A stretch of 20,626 nucleotides of DNA from Mesotaenium endlicherianum. Its lineage: Eukaryota; Streptophyta; Zygnematophyceae; Zygnematales; Mesotaeniaceae. Positions 1 through 10,286 of the stretch are shown here, one piece after another (within the stretch, counting starts at the first letter, position 1; each line of letters opens with the position of its first letter). Both the position numbers and the translations under genes were made by a program. The DNA lies in assembly GCA_009602735.1 (NCBI GenBank), contig WELA01012759.1, positions 85,324-105,949 of the forward strand, written 5' to 3'. Below the pieces are notes generated by a model that was given only the letters and a program-made list of their open reading frames with translations, ran no database searches and was not told the DNA's origin.

Positions 1-2046
1 CCCACCTCCCCCCCCTCCTCCCGAGTATGCCTGTGGCTGCTGGGAGGACTTTGTCTGCGAAGTTGCATATGAAGCACAGCTGGGATACGATGCAGAGAAG
101 GAACAGAGAAGCAGAGAAGGCAGAAGAAGCAGAGACACCACGTTAGCAAGGACGTAGTCGGGCTTGTGTGACTGGGCCCTATGCCGTTCTCCAGGGCTAG
201 TAGAAGGCAAAGTTTGCTGCAAGTTTTTAGATTTGCACTGACGCAGCAGACGAAGACTAGTGCATCATTCAATGCAAGAATCGATACAGGCAAAAGTGGA
301 AGGAGAACAGGAATAAAGGGTGTGACAGCACTTCAACCTCAGGTCTTTAATCAAGTATGTTCCAGTGAGACCTCCCTACTGGTATAAGGTGAAGAAAGAT
401 AGGCATGACTGCCGCTACAAGAAAGGAAAGAGCTGCTGTCTTCATTATGCTGAAGTATGAGCAAAAGGACTGCATCTCGATATTGTACATTCCGTTTCAG
501 GCCCTTCACAATCTGGAAGGTTGCTAGTCATCTGCTTCAAACTTCAGATTCCCAAAGTGCAAAAATTCCTAAAACAGATCAGATGAAGGGGTCAATGTCG
601 TTGAGCACTAGCACCGTTAAAGCAATGGGTAACATTAACACATCCCGGAAATGGAGAACCCAAGACTAACAGCACCACACGCGCGGTCAGGTATACTTTA
701 TGATAGCAACTTGGCACACCAACCTCTGCAAAGCAAATACGCAGACTAATTCCTCTTGAGTAGCCAAATCGCATAAACCACATCCCTGATTGTGAGTGAC
801 GTTGTCAGAACATGAACATACGCCTTTTCTGCTTGAAAAGAGAAAAACTTGAAGCTTACCTGCTAAAAGAACTTGATTCTGGAGGCATGCCACTTCCCAA
901 TACACGTCGCTGCAAAGATGAGGTTCTTGGATTATACTGGTAGTTTCTTGGTTGAGTGGCCAAGTTGTTGGTTGTGGACATTGAAAAATTATTGGCAAGC
1001 TTCGACCTTTGCAAACTGGCCTGTAAGGAATACTTGCCCATGCCTGTGCTCAGCTGCCGACAAGAACATCTAGTACTTCTAAGTGGAACATATGGATGCT
1101 GACCTGCCAAACCTTGACGCAGTGCGAGCTGCAAATGACAGTTGGAAGTTACAGCCATTATCGATGACGTGGGAGAGTGAGCAACACATAAAGGGGGCAT
1201 ACTGTAAGTGCTTCAGCAGCCTTTGTGCAAGGACAACTTTAATCTCCGATGAGGAAAGGACTGGATGACTTGAATGGACCTGTAAGTGAGACGAGCTGTA
1301 TTAATTGTCCAATACACTCAAAGAATTAACCATCATGAGCTCGATAATGATATTGGTGACAATTGCAAATTCCGAGGAGCTTCTTCTTTGTATCTATCAA
1401 GATGGAAGAGTTTATGCACAGCGCAAGCTGACAACATACAGCCCACCTTCAAATAACGCGGAGGTATCTGCAGCCTTTTAACAAGAGGGTGCAGAATAGG
1501 CACGGATAGTCTATTAACGTTCGAAGCGGAATAGAAACGAGTACAGAAGAAACATAAGCTAGAATGCCTTCGATGGATTTTCCTAGAGAGCTCGAAGAGG
1601 GATTGTGATAACCACTCCAGCGTGACGTTTCCCTCCAGCTCACTCCAGCTGCACACACGCAGCGAACTTGAAGGTGCCCGAGGTTAAGGGATTACCTTCT
1701 TGAGCTCAGCATGCATGAATGTTTGGTTCATTCTGACGCCTCCATGAAGTTAGTAGTCTGTATATGATCGACAGGGCCCCGGCATGATGAACAAAACTTT
1801 TGTTTTTGCCCGTCACAGTACCACAACGGTGCCACCTCATTTCTTAGAGATTGTTTCGATATCCTCCAAGTTTCTCATAAGGTCCGACTGGAACGCTGAG
1901 AAGCGCAGGTACCTTCACGTTCACGGTGTCGCGTGTGTTGCGGCTGACGCTTCATTGCTGGTCTTACGATGAATCAAGGCATGTCAGCTAAAGCAGGAAA
2001 ACCGACCACTGTCTAAGCGTGGGAGTTGACGTTCCGGACGACTAGG
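1..2046. other. No supportable gene; anonymous sequence
   Basis: The first 25 bases are C-rich. After that the sequence is of mixed composition with only short open frames on both strands, none with a recognisable domain. One stretch, 326-460 on the plus strand (44 codons, stop TGA at 458-460), has an unusually protein-like composition: Pro-Pro-Tyr-Trp-Tyr-Lys, then a Lys/Arg/Cys-rich tail. It has no start codon and could be a terminal exon. I see no repeats or RNA genes here. Confidence 0.5.
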
Positions 2047-2057
2047 TTGGAAAGTGG

Positions 2058-2294
2058 GGGTAATTACCAAAGTTTTCGTATATTTCAAAATCTAGCACTC
2101 CAAGTTTCGTATATTTCAAAATCTAGCACTCCAAGTTTCTTCATTCCAAAACTAGCACTCGCAAATGTAAGGTGAGGCCACGTAAGCCTCACACGATCAA
2201 ATGACGTGCCACACGGATTCGCACGCGACCCTACCTGACACACAACTTCTCTCTTTCGTTTCCAAAATTTTCCACCACCACTTTGTAACTGACC
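2058..2294 (+). repeat. Left terminal inverted repeat of the MULE
   Basis: It pairs with 2785-3002 on the other strand. Shared blocks include AATGACGTGCCACACG and CTCTTTCGTTTCCAAAA. The outer third contains three copies of a subterminal motif CTAGCACTC, a plausible transposase-binding repeat. Confidence 0.8.
2077..2138 (+). repeat. 31 bp tandem duplication inside the left MULE end
   Basis: Copy 1 is 2077-2107 and copy 2 is 2108-2138. They are identical, each starting CGTATATTTC and ending CCAAGTTT. A third, diverged copy follows with the shared CTAGCACTC core. The right end has the matching three-copy arrangement but diverged, so this exact pair was probably homogenised recently on the left only. 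Confidence 0.85.
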
Positions 2295-2784
2295 AAAATT
2301 GCCCCTGCCTCGATCTTGAAGTTTCGCCTGAGCTCAGCCGCGTCTCCAGACTTACTGAGCTTGGTCTGCTCGCTCTCATACAAAACCCTACATCCTAAAA
2401 ATTTTACATGTAATAGTTCGATCGCTGCATGTGAGTTGACTTGCTACGCTAGCACTACCGGTATAATTGAGCTGCTCGCCATTGAGCTCCTCGCCACCCA
2501 ATGGGAGCTCTCTATGACCTCCCTTACTCCCCTCCTTTCTCTCGACCATTTTTCGCAAATTTGTGAACACACTAGCGTCTCTCTTTGTACTTCCCTCAAG
2601 CGTTTTATACCTATTGTTGTTGTATGTCTGCCATATGTCGTCGTGCCTAACTATGCATGCTAATTTATCGCTTTGCTTTGTCTACGCGCTTAAGTGCATG
2701 TAGCACCTTAGGTCCTGCAAAGGGTTGAAAATACATGTGGACCAATTTTTTTGGCGTCCTTGGGCAGTTTAGATCACGAAGGTA

Positions 2785-3002
2785 GGTCAGTTACAAAAGT
2801 GGTGATGGAGGATTTTGGAAACGAAAGAGAAAAGTGGTGTGTCAGGAAGGGTCACGTGCGAATTCGTGTGGCACGTCATTTAATTGTGTAAAACCTGCGT
2901 GGACTCGCCTCACATGCGCGAGTGCTAGTTTTGTAATAACAAAACTTGGAAGTACTATTTGTAGAATAAACAAAAGTTGGAGTGCTAGTTTGGTAATTAC
3001 CC
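2785..3002 (-). repeat. Right terminal inverted repeat of the MULE
   Basis: This is the reverse complement counterpart of 2058-2294, ending GGTAATTACCC. It shows small indels relative to the left end, mainly in the subterminal repeat zone. Confidence 0.8.
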
Positions 3003-3012
3003 TTGGAAGGTG

Positions 3013-3498
3013 AAGGTGTGGGGAAGGTGTTCCAAGATTGCACCTTCGCACTCTAGTCACTACGTGCTAAGGGTCAGTTTACATTTGATTGAAGTTCGTC
3101 AATAGACTGAATTTAACTTCGAGATTTCAATCAAATCCAGCTCGACTTTTTTGAAATGAATCGGCTTACCAATAAGCAATTAACAATTAATGAAGATCTT
3201 TATATCAGCGAGTAATCTTTATGGTATTTTCTGTTAACTGATTAAACAGCAAAAGACAACACACTAGCAGGGGACAATACTCGCAAGTCAATGTAAGTAA
3301 ACTCGCATCAGTATTGCAATCAGTAAACTCATACATAAGCAAGGCTAGAAGACAATGCGTATCAATTGCTTCTCGCCTTGGATTCAGATATCTCTCGGTA
3401 AGCGGTACAAGAGAGTTGGCCTCGTTTCCGAATGCCGAACTCGAGAGCAATGTCTAGCCTATGTACATGAAATGAGTTTATTGTTCAACGGCAAGTGC
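3013..3498. other. Anonymous intergenic stretch
   Basis: This is the gap between the MULE and the peptide-like motif at 3499. I see no gene, RNA or clear repeat. An open frame running through 3355-3618 is discussed with the motif. Confidence 0.5.
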
Positions 3499-3570
3499 GA
3501 TGGCACCGCCTACCCGGGAGTTAACCACGTCGGTAGGACCTTAGCTAACCAAATCCACAGCCATCTCCCA
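3499..3570 (+). repeat. Copy A of a 72 bp conserved peptide-like motif
   Basis: It matches 10287-10358 over 72 bp without a gap (52 identical positions by hand count). In the same reading frame both copies encode Asp-Gly-Thr/Ser-Ala-Tyr-Pro-Gly-Val-Asn-His, one variable residue, then Gly-Arg-Thr-Leu. Six codons differ only by a synonymous change. A 6 bp inverted repeat, CCTACC (3509-3514) and GGTAGG (3532-3537) with a 17 nt loop, is also kept in both. It lies in an 87-codon open frame (3355-3618) whose end is disrupted by the solo LTR. I do not recognise the family. It could be a fragment of a coding exon carried by an old mobile element. Confidence 0.55.
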
Positions 3571-3597
3571 TCATCCGGAATCGCCATCCATCCCAAG

Positions 3598-4341
3598 TGT
3601 AAGATCATAGGTTTATAAATTGCGTTTTTGAGTTTCATAAAAGTATGTTTCGATTATATAGTAGTGTAAAGTGCAATTTTTTGGTCATTTTGATATAAAG
3701 TTCATCTAATTTGGTCAAGTACTCAGAGAGTTATGGATTTTCGAAGTTTAATTAGTTTTGAGGTCGGCTGACGACTGTTCTTAATTCGCGGTGAGCGCAA
3801 CCGTCGAATTGACCGACAGCGTCGAGCGATCTCGCCCGTTAGAATGAACTCGAACCTTCACATAAGTTCGGCTGACGCGGAGTGCCGACTAGGTCGATTT
3901 ACCTAGAAGTTTCGGTTTAGCCTAGCGCGTCTAAGATAGAATATTCTAGTAATGTCGATGCATGTATGTGGACGTCAATTCGGCCCGACACGTCGGATGA
4001 GACTGATCTGGCTTACTCACGAATATTCTGGAAGGGACGATTTGACGAACACTTAGGAAAATCCGTAGCTTCCTCCTAGAGAGGAGCACTTAGGCAGAAA
4101 ATTATAAATAGGCATAACTTCTTTGTTTCTTATCAATTTTCACTTCTGTCAATTCCTACGGGTTTGTAATGACAAGGCCTTCCATCCTACATCATTTGTG
4201 AGCAGTTTCTTGCTACTCAAAATGTTGAGTATTTTTCCTAAGCTTTCTTAGTGGTATGCCGCTGCACTCTCGAGTATGATTGCGCATAGCTTTGTTCCTC
4301 GTAAGTTACCACGCTTCCACTACGGCACTCTGCCCCTTTCA
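3598..4341 (+). mobile_element. Solo LTR, family 1, plus orientation
   Basis: This 744 bp unit begins TGTAAG and ends CTTTCA (the TG...CA rule for LTRs). It is flanked by a perfect 5 bp duplication CCAAG (3593-3597 and 4342-4346). A TATA box, TATAAATA, lies at 4103-4110. It is well over 90 percent identical by eye to the reverse complement of 5141-5884. There is no internal retrotransposon sequence on either side, so it is the residue of LTR-LTR recombination. The parental family cannot be named from the LTR alone, because LTRs carry no coding domain. Confidence 0.85.
4103..4110 (+). promoter_or_regulatory. TATA box of the plus solo LTR
   Basis: TATAAATA sits in the third quarter of the LTR. 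The equivalent box in the other copy is at 5372-5379 on the minus strand. Transcription from this box would run rightward into the spacer. Confidence 0.55.
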
Positions 4342-4346
4342 CCAAG

Positions 4347-5135
4347 GATGTCATCTGGCCATTCATCTAGCATATCACACTTAGATGCATTGTTAGGCAG
4401 TTCGCTGTTACCGAGTACGGAAGTCGGCTGGTTGTCAAAATGAATGTGTCAACAAGCTGACCGAAGTTGACTTCAGCCTGCTGCTCTCGGCTGAGTCATT
4501 GAACTGGTAATTATATAAAGTCCAGCAAACTTAATATTAACTAAAGTTCAGCAAGCTCAACTCAATTAACAATTCTATATAAATGAATATTATATCTACC
4601 AATATACTGATTCATTACATTTTTCAAGTCTTCTCTCGAGCACACTTGAAATCTTGGATTGTATTCGAGCCCTTGAATGACCCCTTCTCGCCAATCCGTC
4701 TGTTGACAAGGGTTGTCGAGATTAGGTAGGGGATGTAGATAACACCCTTTCATGTTGTACCCTTTGTGTGCTTCAAACGATCTTCGATGTAAAAATACAT
4801 ATTGTTAGGTTCGACCAAAATTTGAAATTCCGCGGAAAGGAAGCGTGACATCATATCGAAGGGATTATACCACTTAACTAGATGCGTGTGCACTGTGAAC
4901 CAAATCTTGTGTACCTGCATGCACATGCATTTTAATTTTGTTGTTAAATTCCGCAATCCCTATTAATCAATTGAGTAACTGTGGCCAATGTTAACTGGTC
5001 CTAATTTCCTATAAGTGCTATTATCAGCTATAACACTCTGACTAGGCTTCTATCATAAGTTGAAGTCAAGAGGATACTCCAAATTGCTCGAAATAATTGC
5101 GTAGTTTCCACTTTTATACATTATATTGTCTAATC
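4347..5135. other. Spacer between the two solo LTRs
   Basis: This AT-rich stretch of nearly 800 bp is the target DNA between two independent LTR insertions. It has no coding region with a recognisable domain. Short repeats around 4510-4560 (CAGCAA followed by CTTAA or CTCAA) are too degenerate to name. Confidence 0.6.
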
Positions 5136-5140
5136 TCAAG

Positions 5141-5884
5141 TGAAAGGTGCAGAGTGCCCTAGTGGAAGCGTAGTGACTCACGAGGAACAAAGCTAGTTGC
5201 AATCATACTCAAGAGTGCAGTCGCATACTGCTAAGTAAGCTTAGGAAAATTACTTGACATTTTGAGTGGCAAGAAACTGCTCACAAATGATGTAGGATGA
5301 AAGGCCTTGTCATTACAAACCCGTAGGAATTTACAGAAGTGAAAACTGATAAGAAATAAAGAAGTTATGCCTATTTATAATTTTCTGCCTAAGTGCTCCC
5401 CTCTAGGAGGAAGCTACGGATTTTCCTAAGTGTTCGTCAAATTGTCCCCTCCAGAATATTCGTGAGTAAGCCAGATCAGTTTAATCTGACGTGTCGGGCC
5501 GAATTGACGTCCACATACATGCATCGACATTACTAGAATATTCTATCTTAGACGCGCTAGGCTAAACCGAAACTTCTAGGTAAATCGACCTAGTCGGCAC
5601 TCCGCGTCAGCCGAACTTACGTGAAGGTTCGAGTTCATTCTAACGGGCCAGATCGCTCGACGCTGTCGGTCAATCCGACGGTCGCGCTCACCGCGAATTA
5701 AGGACAGTCGTCAACCGACCTCAAAACTAATTACACTTCGGAAATCCATAACTCTCTCAATACTTGACCAAATCCGATGAACTATATATTAAAATGACCA
5801 CAAAAATGCACTCTACACTACTATACAATCAAAACATACTTTCATGAAATTCAAAAATGCACTTTATAAACCTATGACCTTACA
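5141..5884 (-). mobile_element. Solo LTR, family 1, minus orientation
   Basis: On the minus strand it begins TGTAAG and ends CTTTCA, 744 bp, the same length as the plus copy. It has its own perfect 5 bp duplication TCAAG (5136-5140 and 5885-5889), different from the CCAAG of the other copy, so this is a separate insertion and not one arm of a fold-back element. The TATA box (minus strand) is at 5372-5379 and would fire leftward, toward the other LTR. The two copies form a 745 bp inverted repeat about 800 bp apart. Confidence 0.85.
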
Positions 5885-5889
5885 TCAAG

Positions 5890-7731
5890 GTACACAATTT
5901 GTAAGGGGATGTACCATTTCAAAATTCATACGGTGATGAAATAAGAAGAAAGAAGGCTTGTTTACTTCAACGTTGAGTTCCAAAGGGCCATGCATTAATA
6001 CAATCTTAAAATAGAACTCAATCAAAAGCTGCGTTTCAATGTCAACTCATTATATCTACAACGAAGTTGCATAGCGGAAAAACTTGCAATATAAATTACA
6101 TTGAAGAAATATGTTTCCAAAGTCAACTTGCGTCAATTGTCCCTCCACATGTGCTCGCGTTGAGTGGTCTTGAGATCTAAACAAACACAAATGACTGTAA
6201 AAAATGGTAGGTTTAAAAATTCATACATCAGTCAATGAGAAGAAACAAAAAAATTATGGTTGTGTACATGTTCCTTATGGCACTGAGCACTCTTATTCTT
6301 TTTTGAATGATTTTGAATGTGAAATACTACACATTGCGATTGAATTGATGATCATGAATCAACTTAGAACCTAAAACATATCACCAATTTTGTGTAAATC
6401 CGCAATGTGAGACTTGTCAACTTTTGATGAAATACCATGCATTTTGATAAAGTTCAACATTTCGGATGAGTGCGTGATAAGACTTCCTCTGATGTCACAG
6501 ACTTTAAATATTTTCGTAATTCATGTCATAAGGATTCTTGAGAATGTGTTCATAACAAATTTAGAATTTTGTTATATATATATATTACATTGATTTAAAG
6601 TGAGTAATCGAGACGTCCTTGCCGAAAGTTAAACACCAGTCTTCTTTTATCACATAATATTTTTTACGTCAAAGTGTTTGCTATAATTTGGATAAGCAAC
6701 ATGAATAATAGAATGCAATTAATGCTTTGAATTACGTGATGGGCATAAATTTCTTCATTTGAGTTTTGAAGTAAGATAGTCATGGCCATGAGGCGCCAAC
6801 ATAGCTACGAAGCCGAAAACAATACTTTATGTTTTAAACACATGCAAGGTCATGATTACAATCAATAAACTTGAGTTTGTGAATTTCAAATACAATACAT
6901 ACAAGCAAGAAAGATTATCAAAGTAATGAAGCATAACTGGTGAACGATTGATGATGCAATTTAAATTAAGTTTTCATTGTCTTTGCTTGTGGACATAAAA
7001 ATCCGTTCAAATTTTCCTCGATTTTGCACGAAGTCTCAGAGAATTGATTTAAGTCCAAGAGGAGGGTCATATACAATATATAATAGTAACTCAGCAATTT
7101 ATATCATTGGCAGTGGCTGCAAGAATGTTTGTTGTCTAGTCAAAGTGCGTGTCCTTGATCAACCACATTGCCTTATTGCAATCACACCCGCCGCGCATCA
7201 TTGTTATTATGGGGAGGTTGGGAATTACTCCTAAGGGATTCAAAATTCAAATATTTTCAATAATAATTTTGAAATTAGGTGGCAATTATCACATTATATT
7301 TATCAGCACCTTATATCAATTAAATATGCACAGATTGTTACTTGACATCAAAGTTGGAAAGTAAGGTGAAATTGTTAGGTGTTGCTTCCGTATCCAAAAT
7401 TTTGGAAAATTAGCATCAGTTGTCTCCTATACTCACTTTAATTTTGAACATGCCAGATTTGGCCAAATCCAACTAAAATAATAAATAAATCTTTGATGAT
7501 TTTGGCTGCCTCACGTAACGACATGTACCTAGTGGCAGAATTAGCAGTTTGTGAAAATACTCGTTAGTTTGGTACCTTCGTCACACTTCGTCACTTTTGT
7601 CCTTACACACACCATACGACCATCATACGACAAGGATTTCAGAACGTTGTGGTCCACTGTGGATGTTACTGAATTGGACAAAATAATCAACATCAATCAA
7701 CATGGACTTACATGGACAAATAACCATCCAT
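5890..7731. other. AT-rich stretch, no features seen
   Basis: This is low-GC sequence with frequent stops in all frames. The few open frames (for example 6977-7234 plus) are short and low in complexity, with no domain. I see no repeat, RNA gene or transposon end here. Confidence 0.5.
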
Positions 7732-7956
7732 CAGTGCATTTGCATTGAGGAGAACTCGAAGGACTCGACCGTCAAATCTTAGGTTTCTTGCGATCGAAAT
7801 TTGTCACTTTTGCAACGACACGTTTTGTCCTATGCGACGACGCGTTTGTCCGAGAAATCTTTGAGCATGTCTTAGCAAAATTCCGCCTAAAGTTTTGAAC
7901 TTGTGCTGCGCCATCACGACCGACTTCCACCGACTTCCTCGGGTACGAGGAACTAT
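7732..7956 (+). repeat. Direct repeat, copy 1
   Basis: It matches 8300-8543 in the same orientation. Shared blocks are CAGTGCATTTGCATT, TCTTAGGTTTCTTGCGATCG, GTCACTTTTGC, GCGTGTCTTAGCAAAAT (slightly changed here) and CTCGGGTA followed by GAGGAACTA. The copies differ by many substitutions and a few short indels. No TG...CA plus primer-binding-site arrangement is convincing, so I do not call it an LTR. Confidence 0.75.
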
Positions 7957-8174
7957 GCAACGAAAGGCATCCAAACAAAATGTCTCCGTGGTGAACTTCT
8001 GCAATAATCTAAACGGCAGCTACGACTTACCGATTTTGGTCCGTGCCTCCCTTCCTCCTGTTTAGACCTCACCTTAATTTGCCCTCGATCTGGCCTCCTC
8101 CCTCCTCACGGCCATATATGGCCGATCGAAGAGCAAGGACAGGACGGAAATGCAAGCCACCGACAAAATCAAAA

Positions 8175-8207
8175 TTGACGCCCAATCCAAACTTTTTTGG
8201 GCGTCAA
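8175..8207. repeat. Perfect 11 bp hairpin between the direct repeats
   Basis: TTGACGCCCAA (8175-8185) and TTGGGCGTCAA (8197-8207) are exact reverse complements around an 11 nt loop. The stem has no flanking T-run that would suggest a terminator. The rest of the segment between the two repeat copies (7957-8299) shows no coding region. Confidence 0.7.
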
Positions 8208-8299
8208 GCAACGACAGGCGCAGGATGCAAAAAAATGACACAGTGGAAGGTGTGTAAAGAATAACCATCGCCACCCAGCGGAAAAAGACGATGTTTTGA

Positions 8300-8543
8300 C
8301 AGTGCATTTGCATTAAGAGCAGCTCGAAGAACTTGACAGTTGAATCTTAGGTTTCTTGCGATCGAAATACGTCACTTTTGCGACAACGCGTTTTGTCCTA
8401 CGCAACGACGCGTTTTGTCCTAGAAATCTTCAAGATGTTGAGCGTGTCTTAGCAAAATCGCGCCTGATACGAATGCAAGTTTTGAACTTCTGCTGCACCA
8501 TCGTAATCGACTGCCACCGACCTCCTCGGGTAGGAGGAACTAC
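8300..8543 (+). repeat. Direct repeat, copy 2
   Basis: This is the second copy of 7732-7956, slightly longer. It contains a local duplication of the CGACGCGTTTTGTCCTA block around 8387-8422 and a short extra segment after the GTCTTAGCAAAAT block. The distance between copy starts is 568 bp. Confidence 0.75.
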
Positions 8544-9304
8544 ACCCTGAGAACCGTCAAGTGGCAAAACCGCGCTATCTCCTGGTATTATCATAGCCGC
8601 TGGCGCCGTTTCCAGCGTTTTTTGGGATGTAACAGAGGTGGCCAAGTTACATGCATATCAGATAATTATTTACTTCACTTTTGGGTCGGGCTCCGTTTGA
8701 CTGCGTTCGGGCAACGATCGCCCCAATGTTTTGTCTGCTTGCCCGCTTTGCACTCAAGTTGGCAACTCGTCCACCGTCAACGACGCTTCCCAACGACGGG
8801 AAAGGGAGTGTCACGAGTCTTTCAAGGAAACACTACTAACAACTCTGCGTCGGAGATGGGAAGCAACCAAAGTGACAAAAGTTAGAGTCCCATCTTCTGC
8901 CGTCAGGTTCGTTACCCATCTGCACCGGAAGCTTGCTAGTCTCCCTGCCACACTAGTTTGTAGCCCATCTTCGTTTAGGGGTGCACCGTAACCATTTTCC
9001 CAAAGAGGGTCTTTCCAATCTTGAAATTAGTGAATGCATTCCACCTTATATGCAAGTGTGCAAATCAGCCCCCGTGTTTCTCCCACCCAGTCCTATTATA
9101 TAATTGTGGTGGTCTTTTCAGCCTACAATGCCAATCATATTCAATCCAACATGACCTCAATTATCCTACTTTCACACAACTCACACAGCCATATTTCAAG
9201 AAAAAGCAACATGATTAAAGTGATAAAAAGTACCACGACGTGTTTTTATTCATTACACCTCACCAAATAATGCCATTTAGTACTCCCACTTTTAAACACG
9301 AGTA
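8544..9304. other. Anonymous stretch without a supportable gene
   Basis: It contains short plus-strand open frames (8622-8885, 8731-8991, 9021-9218) that overlap one another in different frames and show no domain. I see no repeat unit or RNA gene. Confidence 0.45.
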
Positions 9305-9484
9305 CTACAGTGGCCATGGCATGCACCCTGACACGCATCCTACCATAGCCTGTGATGCTTTGGCAAAGGCGATTAATATCTGCTTGAAGGAGATGCTGTC
9401 AATCTTGACCCCCATGCATTCTTTGCTGGCGTCCTCTTCTCCCTTTCTGCCACCAACATAGGTTACAGAGTCAACATCTGGCAT
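9305..9484 (-). CDS. Small 59-codon ORF of unknown function
   Basis: On the minus strand an ATG at 9484 (A at position -3, a favourable plant context) opens a 59-residue frame ending in TAG at 9305-9307. The product starts Met-Pro-Asp-Val-Asp-Ser-Val. It has a charged stretch with Gly-Gly-Arg-Lys-Gly-Glu-Glu-Asp (about residues 11-18), then a helix-like hydrophobic run with Phe-Lys-Gln-Ile-Leu-Ile-Ala-Phe-Ala (about 33-41), and four cysteines in all. The composition is balanced, unlike the surrounding shadow frames, which is why I list it. An in-frame TGA lies two codons upstream of the ATG, so this start is the only one in the frame. It could be a microprotein, a leftover exon or chance. I do not recognise a family. 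Confidence 0.35.
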   Translation of the reverse strand: MPDVDSVTYVGGRKGEEDASKECMGVKIDSISFKQILIAFAKASQAMVGCVSGCMPWPL

Positions 9485-10286
9485 TGTTCATATGTGACAA
9501 CCACAGAACATACATGAAATGAATCTTGCCTATTCAAGATTAATTTATATGAGATCAGAGATAGGTGGAAGCGTGTGAAATCAGGGAGCGATCTTCACCC
9601 TTATAATGAATTCCGTTTACTCATCTATAACCCTTGACTCACTTATCGTAGTGTGCCATAGTTGCACACGAATACAAGGCACAAGAAAGAGGCGAGCTTG
9701 AGGACTAGAGCTTCTCCTTTAGAAACTCATGGCCTCTTGCCTACCAAGCATACAAGCATGTATAAGCACATACCCAACATCAAGGAATTGAATAGCAAAG
9801 GCGCTCTCATTCAGATGACCATAAAGTAGCTAAAATACATCCCACTGACTTAGGTGCAAAAGCATGGAATCTGTCCGCTGTGTGACCCCAAAATGTCAGA
9901 GGGCATAACTCTGTTGATACTACTTTAAATTGAGCAAACTTAACGGCAATGGATGCATCTTGACGAAATATTTCCAAAAAGTCCTAGTTTGCTCCATTTG
10001 GAGCGCAGACGAAGCAGCCATGTCAATTTTCGTGAAGGCTGGTCATTAGAACAAACCCAAAAGTGCACACATGACTTGCAAGTAGAAATCCGACTGTAAA
10101 GCCTACTGTCCATAATGAGGGACCACGAGATCCCAGCTTGCTATGTACCTAGTGACCACCTGGTTGACCACGGCACAAGGTGCGCCGTTTCGTGGGAAAC
10201 CCGTTAAGTTGGGACCCACGGATCTAGGTATAACGACCATGTTAATTGGTCGGTTGACTGAAGTCCTAATTGTTCAGTTGACTGGC
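9485..10286. other. Anonymous stretch with a possible retroelement scrap
   Basis: There is no gene. The segment around 9895-10030 (AGAGGGCATAACTCTGTTGA, then AGTTTGCTCCATTTGGAGC near 9989) resembles the 3' noncoding region of the chromovirus around 16789-16805 (AGTTTGCTCAATTTGGAGC). It may be a decayed fragment of a related element. Confidence 0.4.

Larger units (their letters stand above)
2057..3002. mobile_element. Non-autonomous Mutator-like element (MULE)
   Basis: The ends are long inverted repeats: about 237 bp on the left (2058-2294) and 218 bp on the right (2785-3002), both starting GGGTAATTACCAAA when read inward. The flanks are TTGGAAAGTG (2047-2056) and TTGGAAGGTG (3003-3012), a 10 bp duplication with one mismatch. 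Long inverted repeats with a 9-10 bp duplication are the hallmark of Mutator-like transposons. The 490 bp interior encodes no transposase, so the element would need one supplied in trans. A plus-strand open frame (2316-2663, no recognisable domain) fills most of the interior, and captured host sequence (Pack-MULE) is possible but unproven. Divergence between the two ends and the mismatch in the duplication suggest an old insertion. Confidence 0.8.

Noticed and set aside
4562..4956. Two adjoining minus-strand ORFs between the solo LTRs
   Set aside because: Short, no domain, no good start context, and AT-rich composition like the surrounding noncoding DNA.
3598..5884. A single fold-back transposon or a full retrotransposon with inverted LTRs
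   Set aside because: Each arm has its own, different 5 bp target duplication, which shows two separate insertions.
7732..8543. Miniature LTR (TRIM) element
   Set aside because: No TG...CA borders at matching positions, no primer site after copy 1, no purine tract before copy 2, no target duplication.
8590..8612. TGGCGCCGTTT as a retrotransposon primer binding site
   Set aside because: It is not preceded by an LTR end, and it forms its own small inverted repeat (CTGG...CCAG), so the likeness is probably chance.
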